Positions 47,545 to 59,857 of a DNA stretch of 64,000 nt are shown piece by piece. How positions within the stretch are numbered: position 1 is the first letter of the stretch; each line of letters opens with the position of its first letter. The notes under the pieces are model-generated. The model did not search any database. It worked only from the letters and a program-made list of their open reading frames with translations, and was not told the DNA's origin. The position numbers and the translations under genes were made by a program. This DNA comes from Persicaria tinctoria (taxonomy: Eukaryota > Streptophyta > Magnoliopsida > Caryophyllales > Polygonaceae), in assembly GCA_037127255.1 (NCBI GenBank), contig JBANSL010000017.1, positions 66,385,857 through 66,449,856 on the forward strand, read 5' to 3'.

Positions 47545-47769
47545 CTCCCTCCGTTCGGCAAAACTTGACGTTTTACTATTCATGCACGCTTTTTTAGGAG
47601 CTAAAAACTATATAAAATATCTAATTTTTTAAACAATTTCATAGTTATTATTAATAAGTACAAACTTGTTAAAAAAAAATTAAAAAAAATTTAATATTTT
47701 ATATAGTTTTTATCATTATAAAAAAGCGTGCGTGAATAGTAAACGACAAGTTTTGCCGAACGGAGGGAG
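47545..47769. mobile_element. Stowaway-type MITE with long inverted repeats
   Basis: TA duplications at 47543-47544 and 47770-47771. Termini CTCCCTCCGTTCGGCAAAAC are perfectly inverted, and the arms continue through ACTATTCATGCACGC with few changes, so the element is nearly one hairpin. Confidence 0.95.
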
Positions 47770-48330
47770 TATAAATTTAATTATTTTGTACTCTGACATA
47801 TTTAATTACATTATATTTTTACAATACGATAAGTAAAATGAACTATCAATCTCGTGTTTTGCACAAAATATATCCATAAATCTGAATGATGGTCAAATAG
47901 AATTGTAAAAGCGATTTGGTCGATCCTATGATCTAGCACAGAAACGGAGATCGAATAACAGACATGCAAAGCGGAAGCTAAAAATACAGAGATTGATAAC
48001 CCAGTTCGGTTTCCCTACTCTGCGGAGCCTCAAGAGGGAGGGAGAGACTCGAACCCAAGAATCCACTAAGTATGAACGAGTACAAATCATGGATACAAGT
48101 ATTAACGAGCTCAAAGAAACAGATCTAGGTCAAGCAACTCAGAAACACGAATGGACAAGGAGAAAACATAAAAGAGAAACAGATACTCCCTTCACTTCGA
48201 AGAATAACGAAGCAGGATGAGAGCAAGGGAAGACGAGGCTGTATTGGTTGTGAAACCAGGCCGGGGGCTCGTCTTCTTCCTCTTTAGTGTGAGATCTCCA
48301 ATGGCGACGCTTGTGAACCTAGGGTTTCAC

Positions 48331-48420
<90 letters not shown>

Positions 48421-49407
48421 CTTTTTGTGGACGGAGAATAGTGAAGCAACTCGTGAATTAGGGTTTCGGAGAAAGAGGCCACTTATAGAGAGCGTCATTT
48501 AGACAAAACGCTGCGTTTGAAGCAAACACAACAAAGTGCCGTTGAGAGCTCTCAGCGTTGGGAGAGTGAAGTGGGCCGGATCTCAACTGGATTGGGCCAA
48601 CATATAAGATGAACAAGGCTCATCTTATATTGATCCAACATATCATGTATCCAAAAGGAGACGCCAACCAACCAAGTCACCAAGCATCACTGGCTAGCAC
48701 ACACCGAGCCATCCTTGATCCATGCTCGAGCCACCTGTGACCTAGACCTAGTCCTTGAGCTTCTAGCCATTACAAGTGTTCACATGATATACATACATCT
48801 GGATTACATAAGACATTACAATTTGCCATCCTAAGTCCTAATCCAGCCACTATGTATAGAAATCGTTCATTTAAATAGGGTTTTTGGGTTCATGTCTTCA
48901 ATCCGTCCGTCCTCGGCTCAGGTAACTGTAGGTTAGTCTACATCAAGAATGTGAAGAAAGTTCCTGAAAAAATAGAATTTTCCAGAAGGAACAATCTTCG
49001 TGCCAAAGTCAGTTGGATTCAGCTCTCCTTTGATCTTTCTGAGGCTCAATGTCTTGTCTTCAACCTTGTGTGTGAAATCTAACATCGATGTGTTTGGTCT
49101 TCTCATGATACATAGGGTCTTTGAACAAATATAGTGCACTTTGACTATCCATATTGATCACAGGTACAAACTTTTTTCTGAAAATCTCACAAAGTATACC
49201 TTTCAACCAAATGGCCTCCTTGGCAGCTTATGTAGCTGCAATATACTCAGCTTCTGTAGAAGACAGGGCCACTACAGATTGTTGTTGAGATTTCCAAGAT
49301 ATGCAGTTGCCAGCCCAAGTAAAGTAATATGCAGTGGTGAACTTCCTTGTGTCCTTGTTACTTGCATAATCAGAGTCTACAAATCCTTGATGATCACTTG
49401 CAGAAGA

Positions 49408-50672
49408 CAACAACAACAACAACAACAACGTGCCCAGTATATCCCGCTTGAAGCAGGGTCTGGGGGGTCGAGTTGTACGCACCCTTTCCCCGACTAGGTC
49501 GAGAGGGTGTTTCCTAGTGACCCAAGACAAGTCCTCGAAAACAGGACAAGACTCCACACCAGAGACAACCATAAGACATAAAGGAAAAAAGACCACACAC
49601 AAGAAATAAGAGAAAGATGCGCAAAAATAGGACGAGACGGCAGGAAGGCGCGATGCTGGAAACACTGCACCCTACTAGTTTTCGACAATTCTAATAGCAC
49701 TCCTCCACTGCACTCTGTCGCGTGACATCTCCTCTGTGAGTCCCAAAATGGCCAGGTCCTGTCGAATCACTTCACGCCAGCTCTTCTTTGGACGACCTCT
49801 ACCCCGCCGGACACTATCGATAGCCAAATGGTCACATCTGCGCACAGGCGCACTCGGATCCCTCCTCTGAACATGTTCATACCATCGCAGTCTCGCTTCC
49901 CGCAACTTAGCCTGAATACTGACCACTCCTACCCTTTCTCTAATAGCCTCGTTTCTGATTCTGTCATGCAAAGTGACCCCACACATCCATCTGACCATCC
50001 TCATCTCTGCTACCATTAGTTTCTGTTCATGTGCCTTACTTGTCGCCCAACACTCTGCCCCATATAACAAAGCTAGTCTCACCACCACTCTGTAGAACTT
50101 ACCCTTGAGCTTAAGTGGGACTTTTCTGTCACATAGGACTCCTGATGCAGCCCTCCACTTCTGCCAACCTACTTGAATCCGGTGCTTGACATCCATGTCG
50201 ACCCCTCCATCGCTTTGCATCACAGATCCCAGATACTTGAAACTGTCTTTCTTTGGAACAAGGTCCCCACCCAACATGACCCCCTCGTCACCCACTTCCT
50301 CTTCACCAAATCTGAAAACCATATATTCCGTCTTTGTCCTGCTCAACATAAAGCCCTTCTGTTCAAGCTTATCCCTCCATAAATCAAGTTTGCTGCTGAC
50401 CCCTATCCTAGTCTCATCCACCAGGACAACATCATCCGCAAACACCATACAACATGGGATCCCACCCTGGATACTTCCTGACACCACATCCATGACTACT
50501 GTAAAGAGAAACGGGCTCAAAGCTGAGCCTTGGTGCAAGCCCATTTGCACAGCAAAGTACTCAGGGTCCCCATTATGAGTACTTTGCTGTGCAAATGGGC
50601 TTGCACCAAGGCTCAACTTTGAGCCCGTTTCTCTTTACAGTAGTCATGGATGTGGTGTCAGGAAGTATCCAG
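49408..50672 (-). mobile_element. 5'-truncated, 5'-inverted RTE-type LINE inside the copia element
   Basis: The minus-strand 3' tail is (GTT)n (seen as CAA repeats at 49408-49429). The ORF from about 50560 to 49675 covers the C-terminal part of a reverse transcriptase: [20 protein letters not shown], catalytic [10 protein letters not shown], then a thumb/tail region ending RSAIRIVEN. The copia frame stops at KYLNGSKHLG and resumes at SDHQGFVDSDYASN around it. The far 5' end carries an inverted copy of its own first 97 bases. Confidence 0.88.
50467..50672. repeat. 97-bp inverted repeat at the LINE 5' end
   Basis: Arms 50467-50563 and 50576-50672, separated by 12 bases, pair with one mismatch (G against A). 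Both encode the same reverse-transcriptase segment in opposite directions. The RNA or single strand would form a long hairpin. Confidence 0.93.
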
Positions 50673-53600
50673 CCTAAATGTTTAGAGCCATTCAAATATT
50701 TCAGTAAATACTTCATAGCATTCCAATGAGGAGATCCAGGATTAGACATGTATCTACTTATAATACTTATAGCAAAGGCTAAGTCAAGCTTGGTGCAAAG
50801 CATAACATACATAATGGAACCAACAACCACATCATAGGAACATCGACCATTTCATTTTTCTCATGTTCAGTCTTAGGGCATTGACCTTTGCTCAAAGCAA
50901 GGTGCCCTCCTGAGGGTATAGGTGAAGACTTAGAGTCAAGGATGCATAATTTCTCAAGAACTTTTTCAATGTAATCAACCTGGGATAGCATGAGAGTTTT
51001 CTTAGTTCTATCTCTTATGATTTTAATTCCTAAAATTCTCTTGGCATTGCCAAGGTCCTTCATGTCAAAGTGAGTCATCAGATTCCTTTTTGTATCAGCA
51101 ATGATTCTCATAGAAGCACAAACAAGGAGAATATCATCCACATACAATAAGATGAACAGAGGAAATTTGGTGGTGACACCTTTGATATACAAGCAGGAAT
51201 CATATTCACTTCTGATAAAACCAAGAGATCTCATGCAAGCGTCAAATTTTATGTTCCATTGTCTAGGAGACTATTTTAGACCATAATTAGATTTTTTAAG
51301 AAGACAAACATAATCAGGTTTTTTCTTATCAGTGAATCTCTTAGATTGTTTCCTGAAAATAGTTTCATCAAGATCTCCATGTAGAAAGATTATTTTGACA
51401 TCCATTTGTTCAAAGTTTCCAATCAAAGACAGTAGCAATAACAAGAAGTAATCTCAGAGTTTTGTATTTTACAACTGGAACAAATATATCATTATAATCC
51501 AGCCCTTCTCTTTGACTAAATCCCTTAGCTACAAGTCTAGCTTTGAATTTGGGTGGTTCATCAAATTTAACCCCTTCTTTAATCTTAAAGACCCATTTAC
51601 AGTCAATGGATTTAGCATGAGCAGGCTTAGGAAAGAGAATCCAGGTTTTGTTTGTTTTCATAGATTCAAGTTAATCAAGCATAGCTTTGTACCATTTTAC
51701 AGAATCAGAGGATCTCATGGCAGATTCAAGGGTTTCAGGGGGGTTGTTTTTAATGATCTCAGAGGCAACAAAGGCAAACTCAACAATATCAATATCATCG
51801 GTGTACCTTCTATTAGGAATCCTAGTTCTAGGACTCCTATCCCTAACAAGTTGATAATCATTAACAGCAGTGTTATCATTGATAGGCACAGAGGAATTTA
51901 ACACAAAGGTAGAGGTAGAAGTATGATCAGAAGATGAAGATGTAACAGTGGGCACAGAGTTAGAATCAGATGCAAAATTGGAAGAGTTAGAAGTACTTCC
52001 CTGAGGTGGATCTTCTTCTTCTTCAACTTGTCCTTCATCATTATGTTCTCCTTCTAATTGTTGAGGTTGCTGAACTGGTGTGACAGGAATAGTTCTTCTT
52101 TAAGCAGAGAAGAGATTTGGGACATGACCCATGTCGAACTCATCTTCTTCAACTGGCTCAGTAACAAAGTCCCTGAGTTGATCATCAGGAACAAAGAACT
52201 TGGAGGGCTGGTCAGAGTCGCCTGGATTCTCGTTTCTAGGTGTGAGGATACTTTTAAAGTGAAAATCAGTTTCATTAAATGTAGCATTTCTAGAAACAAT
52301 AACTTTGTATCCACCAGGTTGAATGAGAAGAATTTTATAGCCCTTCACACCTTTTGGGTAGCCTAACATCACACCCTTAAGTGCTCTGGGTTGCAACTTA
52401 CCTTGTGAGACTTGAGCATAAGCTGTGCAACCAAAAGGTTTAAGGTATGACAAGTTAGGTACCTTACCAGTCCACAGTTCTTGTGGAGTTTTAAAGCCAA
52501 TAACAGAAGAGGGGCTTCTGTTGATCAAGTAAGAAGCAATGCCCACAGCCTCTCCCTATAAGCTATGCTTCATTCTTGCAGTGAACAGAAGGCATCTAGC
52601 CTTCTACAACAATGTCCTGTTCATCCTCTCAGCAGTGCCATTCTGATGAGGGGTGCCAGGCACTGTGAGTTGCCGTTTGATTCCATTCTCCCTGCAAAAA
52701 TCATTGAAAGCAGCATTGCAAAACTCAAGGCCATTGTCAGTCTTAAAACATACAAGTTTATAACCAGATTGAAGCTTTACCTATGATTTCCAAGCTTTGA
52801 AAGCCTGGAAGGCCTCGTCCTTAGATTTAAGTAGAGTAAGCCATACCTTTCTAGAGAAATGATCAATAAAGGAAATAATTAAAATATTTCTTACCACCAA
52901 TAGTATCTACCTATGCAGGACCCTAGAGGTCAGAGTGTACATATTCAAGAGGCTTGGTAGCCTTGTACACAGATTTAGGAAACACCTGTTTGGTGGCTTT
53001 GTCAAAGACACAATTCTCACAAAAAGACAGATCAGAGAGCTTATCAGATATTAAACCATGTTTATACAAATGATACAGGCCTTTGTTTCCAATGTGCCCT
53101 AACCTGAGATGCCAAAGTTTGGTCAGATGAGAAGTATTAGCAAGAAGATTGCACTCATTATCAGGGGTGATAACATGATATAAACTCTTCTTTCTAACCA
53201 TCTTGACAATGCACTTACCATTGAAAGAAACAGTTTTAATGCCACCACGAGTATTAATATCATAATTCATGCAATCAAACACAGATTCAGACATTAAACT
53301 CCTCCTTAAATCAGAAACCCATTTGACACATTTCAGAGTGATGACATTACCATCAAACATCTTCAAAGAAACATCCCCAACCCTCTTGATGGCAAGTGTG
53401 TGATGGTCACCAAGTTTGACCAATCCATACCTACTTTGATCAAGGTTGACAAAGCTAGCTTTGATAGGTGTGGCATGTATGGTGCAACCAGAGTCCAGGA
53501 TCCATGTGCCTAGATCACCTTCATCTGGTGTACATATATAAAGAGTTCATTGTGATATGCACCACTGTCAGACTCAAGCAATGAAACATATATATCATTT

Positions 53601-55163
53601 TTGAGTTTATTTTCATCCGCTCTTTTTTTTTTCTTGAAATCTTTAATCCAATGACCTAGGTGACCACAGTAGTTGCATTTAAAATCTTTAGGCACCTTGG
53701 TCTTAGACTCGGATTGTTTAGCATTAGAATTCTCATCTTCTTTAGCAGATTTCTTCTTCTTGTTCTTATTTCTATTGCCATTAGATCTATTGGAATTAGC
53801 AAGTAAAACCTCGTATTTTCCAGTGTTATCATATTTAGCACCAAATTTAGATTTGAAAACCTTTAGCATCTCATTCTTCTCAGAGATAGTCTCCACTATT
53901 CTTTCCTTAGTGAGAGGCTCTCTCGAGAACTGGATGACATCCTTAAAGTGATCAAACTCTGAAGGCAGAGAATTAAGCAACAAGATAGCCTGGTGAGAAT
54001 CCTTAATACTATCATCACATCTCTATAACTCTTCTGTCATCTTTAAAAACTTGTCTAAGTTGTCATTTAAAGTGATGTTGGTGTCCATTTTAAATGTAAA
54101 CAACCTACAGATAAGAGAAATACGACTTGGCAGAGATTTGACAAGAAAAAGTTCCTACAGGGCTAACCATAGAGTCCTGGGGTCATCTACCTTTACTACC
54201 TGTCTTGCAACATCGTTAGTGAGTCTGAGCATAATCTCAGCATGAGCCTGCTCAGACATTTCGGGTGTAATGGGAGCTGGTTGGACTAGAGGACAACCCT
54301 CATGTGCATTAGCAACAGGGAGTTCTGGTGTAAGAGGAGCAACTGCCCTCCAACACTTCTCTTTGATAAGGATCGCTTTCATCTTGACTTGCCACATGAC
54401 AAAGTCAATCTTACCATCAAAGGGTCGGATCTTGAGATAGGAGTTAGCCATGGTACCTAGACAGAAGGCTAAGCAAAGTTAGATAGCTCAAAGCAAAAGC
54501 AGTAGCAGCAAGAACTAAGTAAAGCAGGAGCTAATCAACAAAGGCATAGCACAGAAAAACATGTTTTGAAAACTGAAGAACAAAATGAGTTTTTGAAAAT
54601 GGGTGTGGTACGTCAGACAGGAGAGGAACAACGGCTGACCGTGGATACTTTATATGGCTTGTCCAATGTCCACGCCCCTAGATCTATTTCCCGTGTCTAC
54701 AAAGATGAGAGAAAGGAAGAAAAGGGACACTCAAGCTCTGATACCATTTTGTAAAAGCAATTTGGTCCTAAGATCTAGCACAGAAACGGAGATTGAATAA
54801 CATACATGCAAAGCGGAAGCTAAAAACACAGAGATTGATAACGTAGTTCGGTTTCCCTATTCTGCGGAGCCTCAAGAGGGAGAGACTCAAACCCAAGAAT
54901 CCGCTAAGTATGAACGAGTACAGATCATGGATACAAGTATTGTCGAGCTCAAGGAAACAGATCTAGGTCAAGCAACATAGAAACACGAACGGACAAGGAG
55001 AAAACATAAAAGAGGAATAAATACTCCCTTCACTTCGAAGAACGACGAAGCAGGATGAGAGAAAGGGAAGACGAGGCTGTAATGGTTGAGAAACCAGGTC
55101 GGGGGCTCATCTTCTTCCTCTTTAGTGTGAGATCTCTAATGGCGACGCTTGTGAACCTAGGGT

Positions 55164-55244
<81 letters not shown>

Positions 55245-55616
55245 GATGGAGAATAGTGAAGTAGCTTGTGAATTAGGGTTCTGGAGAAAGAGGCCTCTTA
55301 TAGAGAGCATCATTTAGACAAAACGTTGCGTTTGAAGAAAACACATCAAAGTGTCATTGAGAGCTCTCAGAGTTGGGAGAGTGAAGTGGGCCGGATCTCA
55401 ACTGGATTGGGCCAACATATAAGATGAACAAGGTTCATCTTATATTGATCCAACATATCATCCAAAAGGAGACGCCAACCAACCAAGTCACCAAGCATCA
55501 CTGGCTAGCACACACCGAGCTATCCTTGGTCCATGCTCGAGCCACCTGTGACCTAGCCCTAGTCCTTGAGCTTCTAGCCATTACAAGTGTTCACATGATA
55601 TACATACATATGGATT

Positions 55617-58600
55617 TATAAGATCTAGATCAATTGATCAAGATCTCTAATAACACTCAAAGAATTCAATAGAACATGAAGGAAGATTTGAGAGGGAAAT
55701 GGAAAATCGGTTGTAACAACTTTCTGTATTGATTTCTTTATCCAACAATACATCAGCTTCAAGTATTTATAAAGGGGTTTTGACCTGGAATTACAAAACT
55801 ACCCTTATATTTCTATATCCGCCCCTCAAACTGAGCTGGTTGAACAAACCAAGCCCAGTTTGGTGGATAAAATCGAATGCTGATCAGCACCTAGAGGCTT
55901 GGTAAACAGGTCAGCGAGCTGAAGGTTGGATCGAATGTAGACAGGCAACAGGAACCCATCTTCTAGCTTTTCACGGACATAATGACAGTCCAGACGAAGG
56001 TGCTTCGTCCGCTCTTGGAAAACAAGATTTTCAGCAATGCTAATTGCCGATTTGCTGTCACAATGAAGGGCAATTGGCTTGGGAATGTTGCACTTGAAAT
56101 CTTCTAAAATCGAGTCCAACCACACAAGTTCACTGGCCGTCTTTGATAAGCTTCTGTATTCAGCCTCAGCAGAGCTCTTTGACACGGTGCTTTGCTTCTT
56201 TGTTTTCCATGAAATCAGAGCTTTGCCCAGGAAGATACAAAAGCCAGTGAGTGATCTCCCAGTATAAAGACAGTTGCCCCAATCCGAATCACAGAATGCG
56301 TCAAGAGACATGAAATTGTCTGTAGGATACAGCAATCCCGGGTTGAATGTGCCTTTCAAATAGCGGACCACATGGAGGGCAGCTTGCCAGTGAGGGAGAC
56401 GAGGATCACCCATGAATTGACTCAAGTGTTGTACGGCATAGGAAATATCTGGACGAGTCATGTTTAAGTACAGAAGGCGCCCAACTAAACGCCTGTACTT
56501 CTCAGAATCTTCTAGCACAGCTCCTTCATTGATTGTGAGCTTGAGACCACGAGGGAGAGGGAAGGAAGCTACCTTACAATCCTCCATTTTTGTATCTTGG
56601 ATGATATCCAGGACATATTTCTGTTGATTGATGAGGGTGCCATGATCAGTGCGGGATACTTCAAGGCCTAGAAAGTAGCGGACTTCACCAAGGTCTTTGA
56701 TTGTGAATTGAATGTGAAGTGCAGCTTTGAGAGATTCAATTTCAGTTGTACTGTCCCCAGTGATCAACAGATCATCAACGTAGACCAGTACCACTATGAG
56801 GCCTTCAGGAATTTTCTTTAGGAAGAGGGAATAGTCATAGCAAGACTTCACAAATCCTTTGCTGAGTAAGAACTTAGACAGTTCAATATTCCATTTCCTA
56901 GAGGCTTGTTTCAAGCCATAAAGGGAGCGTTTGAGCTTGCATACCTGACCAGGGAGTGCCTTAGAGAACCCATCAGGAACTCTCATGAACACTTCCTCAT
57001 CAATAAAGCCATGGAGGAATGCATTATTGATGTCCAATTGATGGATTGGCCATCGTTTGAATGTAGCAAGAGCAATCAAAATCCGGACTGTAGTGAACTT
57101 TGCCACTGGGGAGAAGGTGTGTTTGAAGTCCTTTCCTTTGATTTGGTTATATCCCTTAGCTACCAAACGAGCCTTGAATCTCTCAACTGACCCATCTGAT
57201 CTGAATTTAATTTTGTACACCCAACGACATCCAATGGCTGTCTTGCCAGGAGGAAGTTGAGTGAGAGACCAAGTCTCATTGTCTTCAAGAGCTGTGATCT
57301 CCTTTTGCATAGCCTCCACCCACATTGGGTCAGATTTGGCTTGGTTATAGGTAAGTGGTTCTTTGAGAGATAGGACTTGATAAAGGGATGAGATGTAATC
57401 TTCTGGATAGAAGCTGGGATCAGTCACACTAGTGACCATAAAGGAATTGGATACAGATGAAGTGGTGGTGGGACAAACAAAGTCATGGAGATATTTGGGA
57501 GGTTGGATTTGTCTGATGGACCTCCTTAGAGGTTCATGGATGGGAGAGGAAGATGTGGATGAAGTGGATGCTGGAGAAGGGTCAGTGGGTATAGGCAAAA
57601 TAGATGAATTAGTAGAGGAAGAGGGGGAAAGAGAGCTAGAATTTGGGACCACTGCAGGATAGGAATCAGAGAGGATAGGTGGAGAGTTGGATGTATCTGC
57701 TGGGACCACTGCAGGCTCAGGGAAGAAGGCAGGATTGACCAGAGGTAGGGCATCATCAATAGGTATTTCAGATGGCTGTGGGGGAGGTGTGGCAAAAGGA
57801 AATGTGGTTTCACAGAAAAATACATCTCTGCTGATGATGATTTTCTTATCAGCAAGATCATATAGTTTATAGGCCTTTTGTCCTCTTGGATAGCCAATGA
57901 AAACACACCTCCTTGCTTTAGGAGCTAACTTATCTTTGTTAGGACCCCTTATCAAAGCAAAGCACAGACAACCCACCACCTTTAGATCAACATAGCTTGG
58001 TGATCTTCCATAAATTTTCTCATATGGAGTAGACCATTTAAGCACTGCAGAAGGCATGAGATTGATCAAATGTGCTGCTGCAAGGACACAGTCTCCCCAA
58101 AAAACAACAGGTAAGTTAGCTCTCAACCTGATTGCCCTAGCTGTTTCCAAAAGATGCCTGTGCTTACGCTCTACCCTCCCATTCTGTTGAGGGACATAAG
58201 GTGTTGACAGTTGATGCAGAATTCCCTTTTGAACAAAGAAATCTTTGCATCCAAAGAACTCAGTTCCATTATCACTCCTAACTGTTTTGACTGTTGCAGT
58301 AAACTGTCTTTCAACCAAGGTAATGAAATCACATACTGTCTTACTGACTTGCAGCTTGTTGGGAAGTAAGTAAACCCAAACACCTCTGCTAAAATCATCT
58401 ACAAATGTGACAAAGTATTTTGCACCACTGATGCTAGGAGTTTTGTAAGGGCCCCAAAGGTCCACATGAATCAATTCAAATCTTTTACAAGCAATGGCTA
58501 TGCTGTTGTCAAAAGGAAAGGAATGCAGTTTTGCCAAGACACAAGCTTCACAAACTAGAGAGTCATCATCTCTCAGTCTACTACCAACCACATGTTTCAT

Positions 58601-59441
58601 TCTAGAAAATGAAATGTGACCTAGCCTGTCATGTAACAACTGAACATGACTAGGTTTATTACAGCTAGACTTATTATCCTGAGCTGTACTAACAGCATTG
58701 CTGCAGCCTCCAGAGCTAGCATTGAAGAGCTGCAACTGAGTCCTGTAAAGCTGGCCTGGAATTCTGTCTGCACTTAGCAATATGTGACCACTTTCAGGGT
58801 CCTGAAATAAGCAATGAGATTTCTTAAATTTCACATCAACTCCTGTATGATCAATCAACTTCCCAACAGACAACAGATTGGCTTTGAACTCAGGCACATA
58901 AAACACACTTTGCAAACTCAATCCAGATGGCAAAACAATATCCCCAATTTCCTGGACTTTCTTAATAGCTCCATCAGGCAAACAAATGCTAACAGGTTTG
59001 GTGAGTTTTCGCCTAAATCTCAAGAGTTTGTCATTGAATGTCATGTGGTCTGAAGCACCCGAATCAATTATCCAAGACATATCATAATTTTTGCAATTTC
59101 GAAAGGAATTCATTGCAGAAAGGATACCTGCACTATTGGTAGACGCCATTTTAGTCTTTCCTTTCATGGCTCTCAGAACCTCCTGGTAAATTGAGTTTGC
59201 CATGGCCATGTCCAGTTCTGGTTCCTCAACTATCAGATCAACGTCCAGAGGTGACTCAAACATTCCAGACACAGCGGCTGCAGTCTTCATGGCCTTCTTC
59301 CCCTTAGGATCCTTGAACCAATCTGGATATCCTATAATCTTGAAGCAACCATCCACTGTGTGTCCTTTCATTCCACAGTGACTGCACAGCTTGTCTGCTT
59401 TGTCTTTCTTGAGTGGCTTCTTAGCATTCGAGGAGTTGTTC
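55617..59441 (-). mobile_element. 5'-truncated Ty1/copia fragment nested in an LTR
   Basis: It interrupts the 5' LTR of the large copia: host sequence ...CATATGGATT stops at 55616 and ACATAAGACATTACA resumes at 59442. The 3' LTR is short (about 55617-55817) with polypurine tract TTTGAGGGGCGGA just before it on the minus strand. The 5' LTR, primer site and first half of gag are missing, and no target-site duplication can be seen. Confidence 0.8.
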
Positions 59442-59548
59442 ACATAAGACATTACAAGAATTTTTCTAGCTGTATAATTCCCAAGCCATTGAAATTTTGG
59501 GCAAATGAAGCGATGAACCAGAAACCCTAAAACTCCCAAGCCACCCAC
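55826..59548 (-). CDS. copia gag(partial)-pol, open reading frame
   Basis: A 1240-residue frame without a stop, reading past the element into host LTR sequence at its start; the element part begins near 59441. It carries zinc knuckle CSHCGMKGHTVDGC, protease WIIDSGASDHM, integrase (HDRLGH, CEACVLAKLHSFPF, VRSDNGTEFFG), reverse transcriptase (YVDDLLITGDS) and RNase H (FCDSDWGNC, SKSSAEAEYRSL) with LTKPLG-type end. The intact pol and the missing gag N-terminus are at odds with simple age-related decay. It resembles the element at 34552-40047 in sequence and polypurine tract. Confidence 0.88.
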   Translation of the reverse strand: MGGLGVLGFLVHRFICPKFQWLGNYTARKILVMSYVNNSSNAKKPLKKDKADKLCSHCGMKGHTVDGCFKIIGYPDWFKDPKGKKAMKTAAAVSGMFESPLDVDLIVEEPELDMAMANSIYQEVLRAMKGKTKMASTNSAGILSAMNSFRNCKNYDMSWIIDSGASDHMTFNDKLLRFRRKLTKPVSICLPDGAIKKVQEIGDIVLPSGLSLQSVFYVPEFKANLLSVGKLIDHTGVDVKFKKSHCLFQDPESGHILLSADRIPGQLYRTQLQLFNASSGGCSNAVSTAQDNKSSCNKPSHVQLLHDRLGHISFSRMKHVVGSRLRDDDSLVCEACVLAKLHSFPFDNSIAIACKRFELIHVDLWGPYKTPSISGAKYFVTFVDDFSRGVWVYLLPNKLQVSKTVCDFITLVERQFTATVKTVRSDNGTEFFGCKDFFVQKGILHQLSTPYVPQQNGRVERKHRHLLETARAIRLRANLPVVFWGDCVLAAAHLINLMPSAVLKWSTPYEKIYGRSPSYVDLKVVGCLCFALIRGPNKDKLAPKARRCVFIGYPRGQKAYKLYDLADKKIIISRDVFFCETTFPFATPPPQPSEIPIDDALPLVNPAFFPEPAVVPADTSNSPPILSDSYPAVVPNSSSLSPSSSTNSSILPIPTDPSPASTSSTSSSPIHEPLRRSIRQIQPPKYLHDFVCPTTTSSVSNSFMVTSVTDPSFYPEDYISSLYQVLSLKEPLTYNQAKSDPMWVEAMQKEITALEDNETWSLTQLPPGKTAIGCRWVYKIKFRSDGSVERFKARLVAKGYNQIKGKDFKHTFSPVAKFTTVRILIALATFKRWPIHQLDINNAFLHGFIDEEVFMRVPDGFSKALPGQVCKLKRSLYGLKQASRKWNIELSKFLLSKGFVKSCYDYSLFLKKIPEGLIVVLVYVDDLLITGDSTTEIESLKAALHIQFTIKDLGEVRYFLGLEVSRTDHGTLINQQKYVLDIIQDTKMEDCKVASFPLPRGLKLTINEGAVLEDSEKYRRLVGRLLYLNMTRPDISYAVQHLSQFMGDPRLPHWQAALHVVRYLKGTFNPGLLYPTDNFMSLDAFCDSDWGNCLYTGRSLTGFCIFLGKALISWKTKKQSTVSKSSAEAEYRSLSKTASELVWLDSILEDFKCNIPKPIALHCDSKSAISIAENLVFQERTKHLRLDCHYVREKLEDGFLLPVYIRSNLQLADLFTKPLGADQHSILSTKLGLVCSTSSV

Positions 59549-59857
59549 AAATTAACTCACCCTCAAATGGGATGCTCGTTTCACTTTCTAGTGGGGGCAG
59601 ATGGGATGCTCGTTGCCTTCTTGCAGGTGTCAAATCCTTGTACGGCGTTTTCCTTGCCGCTTTGGTGTGGGAGGCTCCTCTCATAAGAGTTCGCTGCTAT
59701 CCTCTTGTTGTGCACGGCTAGCTGGGTGGTCGAGCCTTCGAATGCAGCCTTGTCACCCATCAATTAGCATTTGCTTAGTCCGTTGACATCAATATCTCCT
59801 CGTAGTTCTATCCCCATATAATCCGTCTGAAATTGATCGATGTGTTTTCTAGTTGAA
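59462..59857. other. GC-richer flank next to the large copia element
   Basis: A 60-codon minus-strand frame (59763-59581, MMGDKAAFEGSTTQLAVHNK ...) has balanced composition but no recognisable family. A 20-base direct repeat (ATGGGATGCTCGTT near 59569 and 59601) is present. Confidence 0.35.

Larger units (their letters stand above)
49228..54451 (-). pseudogene. decayed gag-pol of the large copia element
   Basis: Minus-strand pieces in order: gag (MANSYLKIRPFDGKIDFVMW, 54451); zinc knuckle CNYCGHLGHWIKDF with the last Cys changed to Phe (about 53650); protease WILDSGCTIHAT (about 53490); integrase (LWHLRLGHIGNKGL, CENCVFDKATKQVF); reverse transcriptase (YVDDILLVC, about 51150); RNase H (SDYASNKDTRKF, ALSSTEAEYIAAT, 49228). 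Many frameshifts and stops. The RT/RNase H junction is split by the LINE at 49408-50672. Confidence 0.88.
47904..59456 (-). mobile_element. Ty1/copia LTR retrotransposon with nested LINE and copia insertions
   Basis: TSD AGAAT at 47899-47903 and 59457-59461. The 3' LTR (minus sense) is 47904-48820, 917 bp. The 5' LTR starts at 54750 and ends at 59456, split by a copia fragment at 55617-59441. PBS, minus strand, is at 54746-54735 (reads TGGTATCAGAGC), three bases inside the 5' LTR. LTRs carry (CT)n followed by (TA)n (48331-48418) or (TG)n (55170-55243), showing microsatellite divergence since insertion. Confidence 0.9.

Noticed and set aside
48217..48441. A frame ending in Ser-Leu and Ile-Tyr repeats
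   Set aside because: It lies in the copia LTR and translates its (CT)n and (TA)n repeats.
50186..50578. A 130-codon plus-strand frame sharing peptide [12 protein letters not shown] with a minus-strand frame
   Set aside because: It is the reverse strand of the LINE; the shared peptide comes from the 97-bp inverted repeat.
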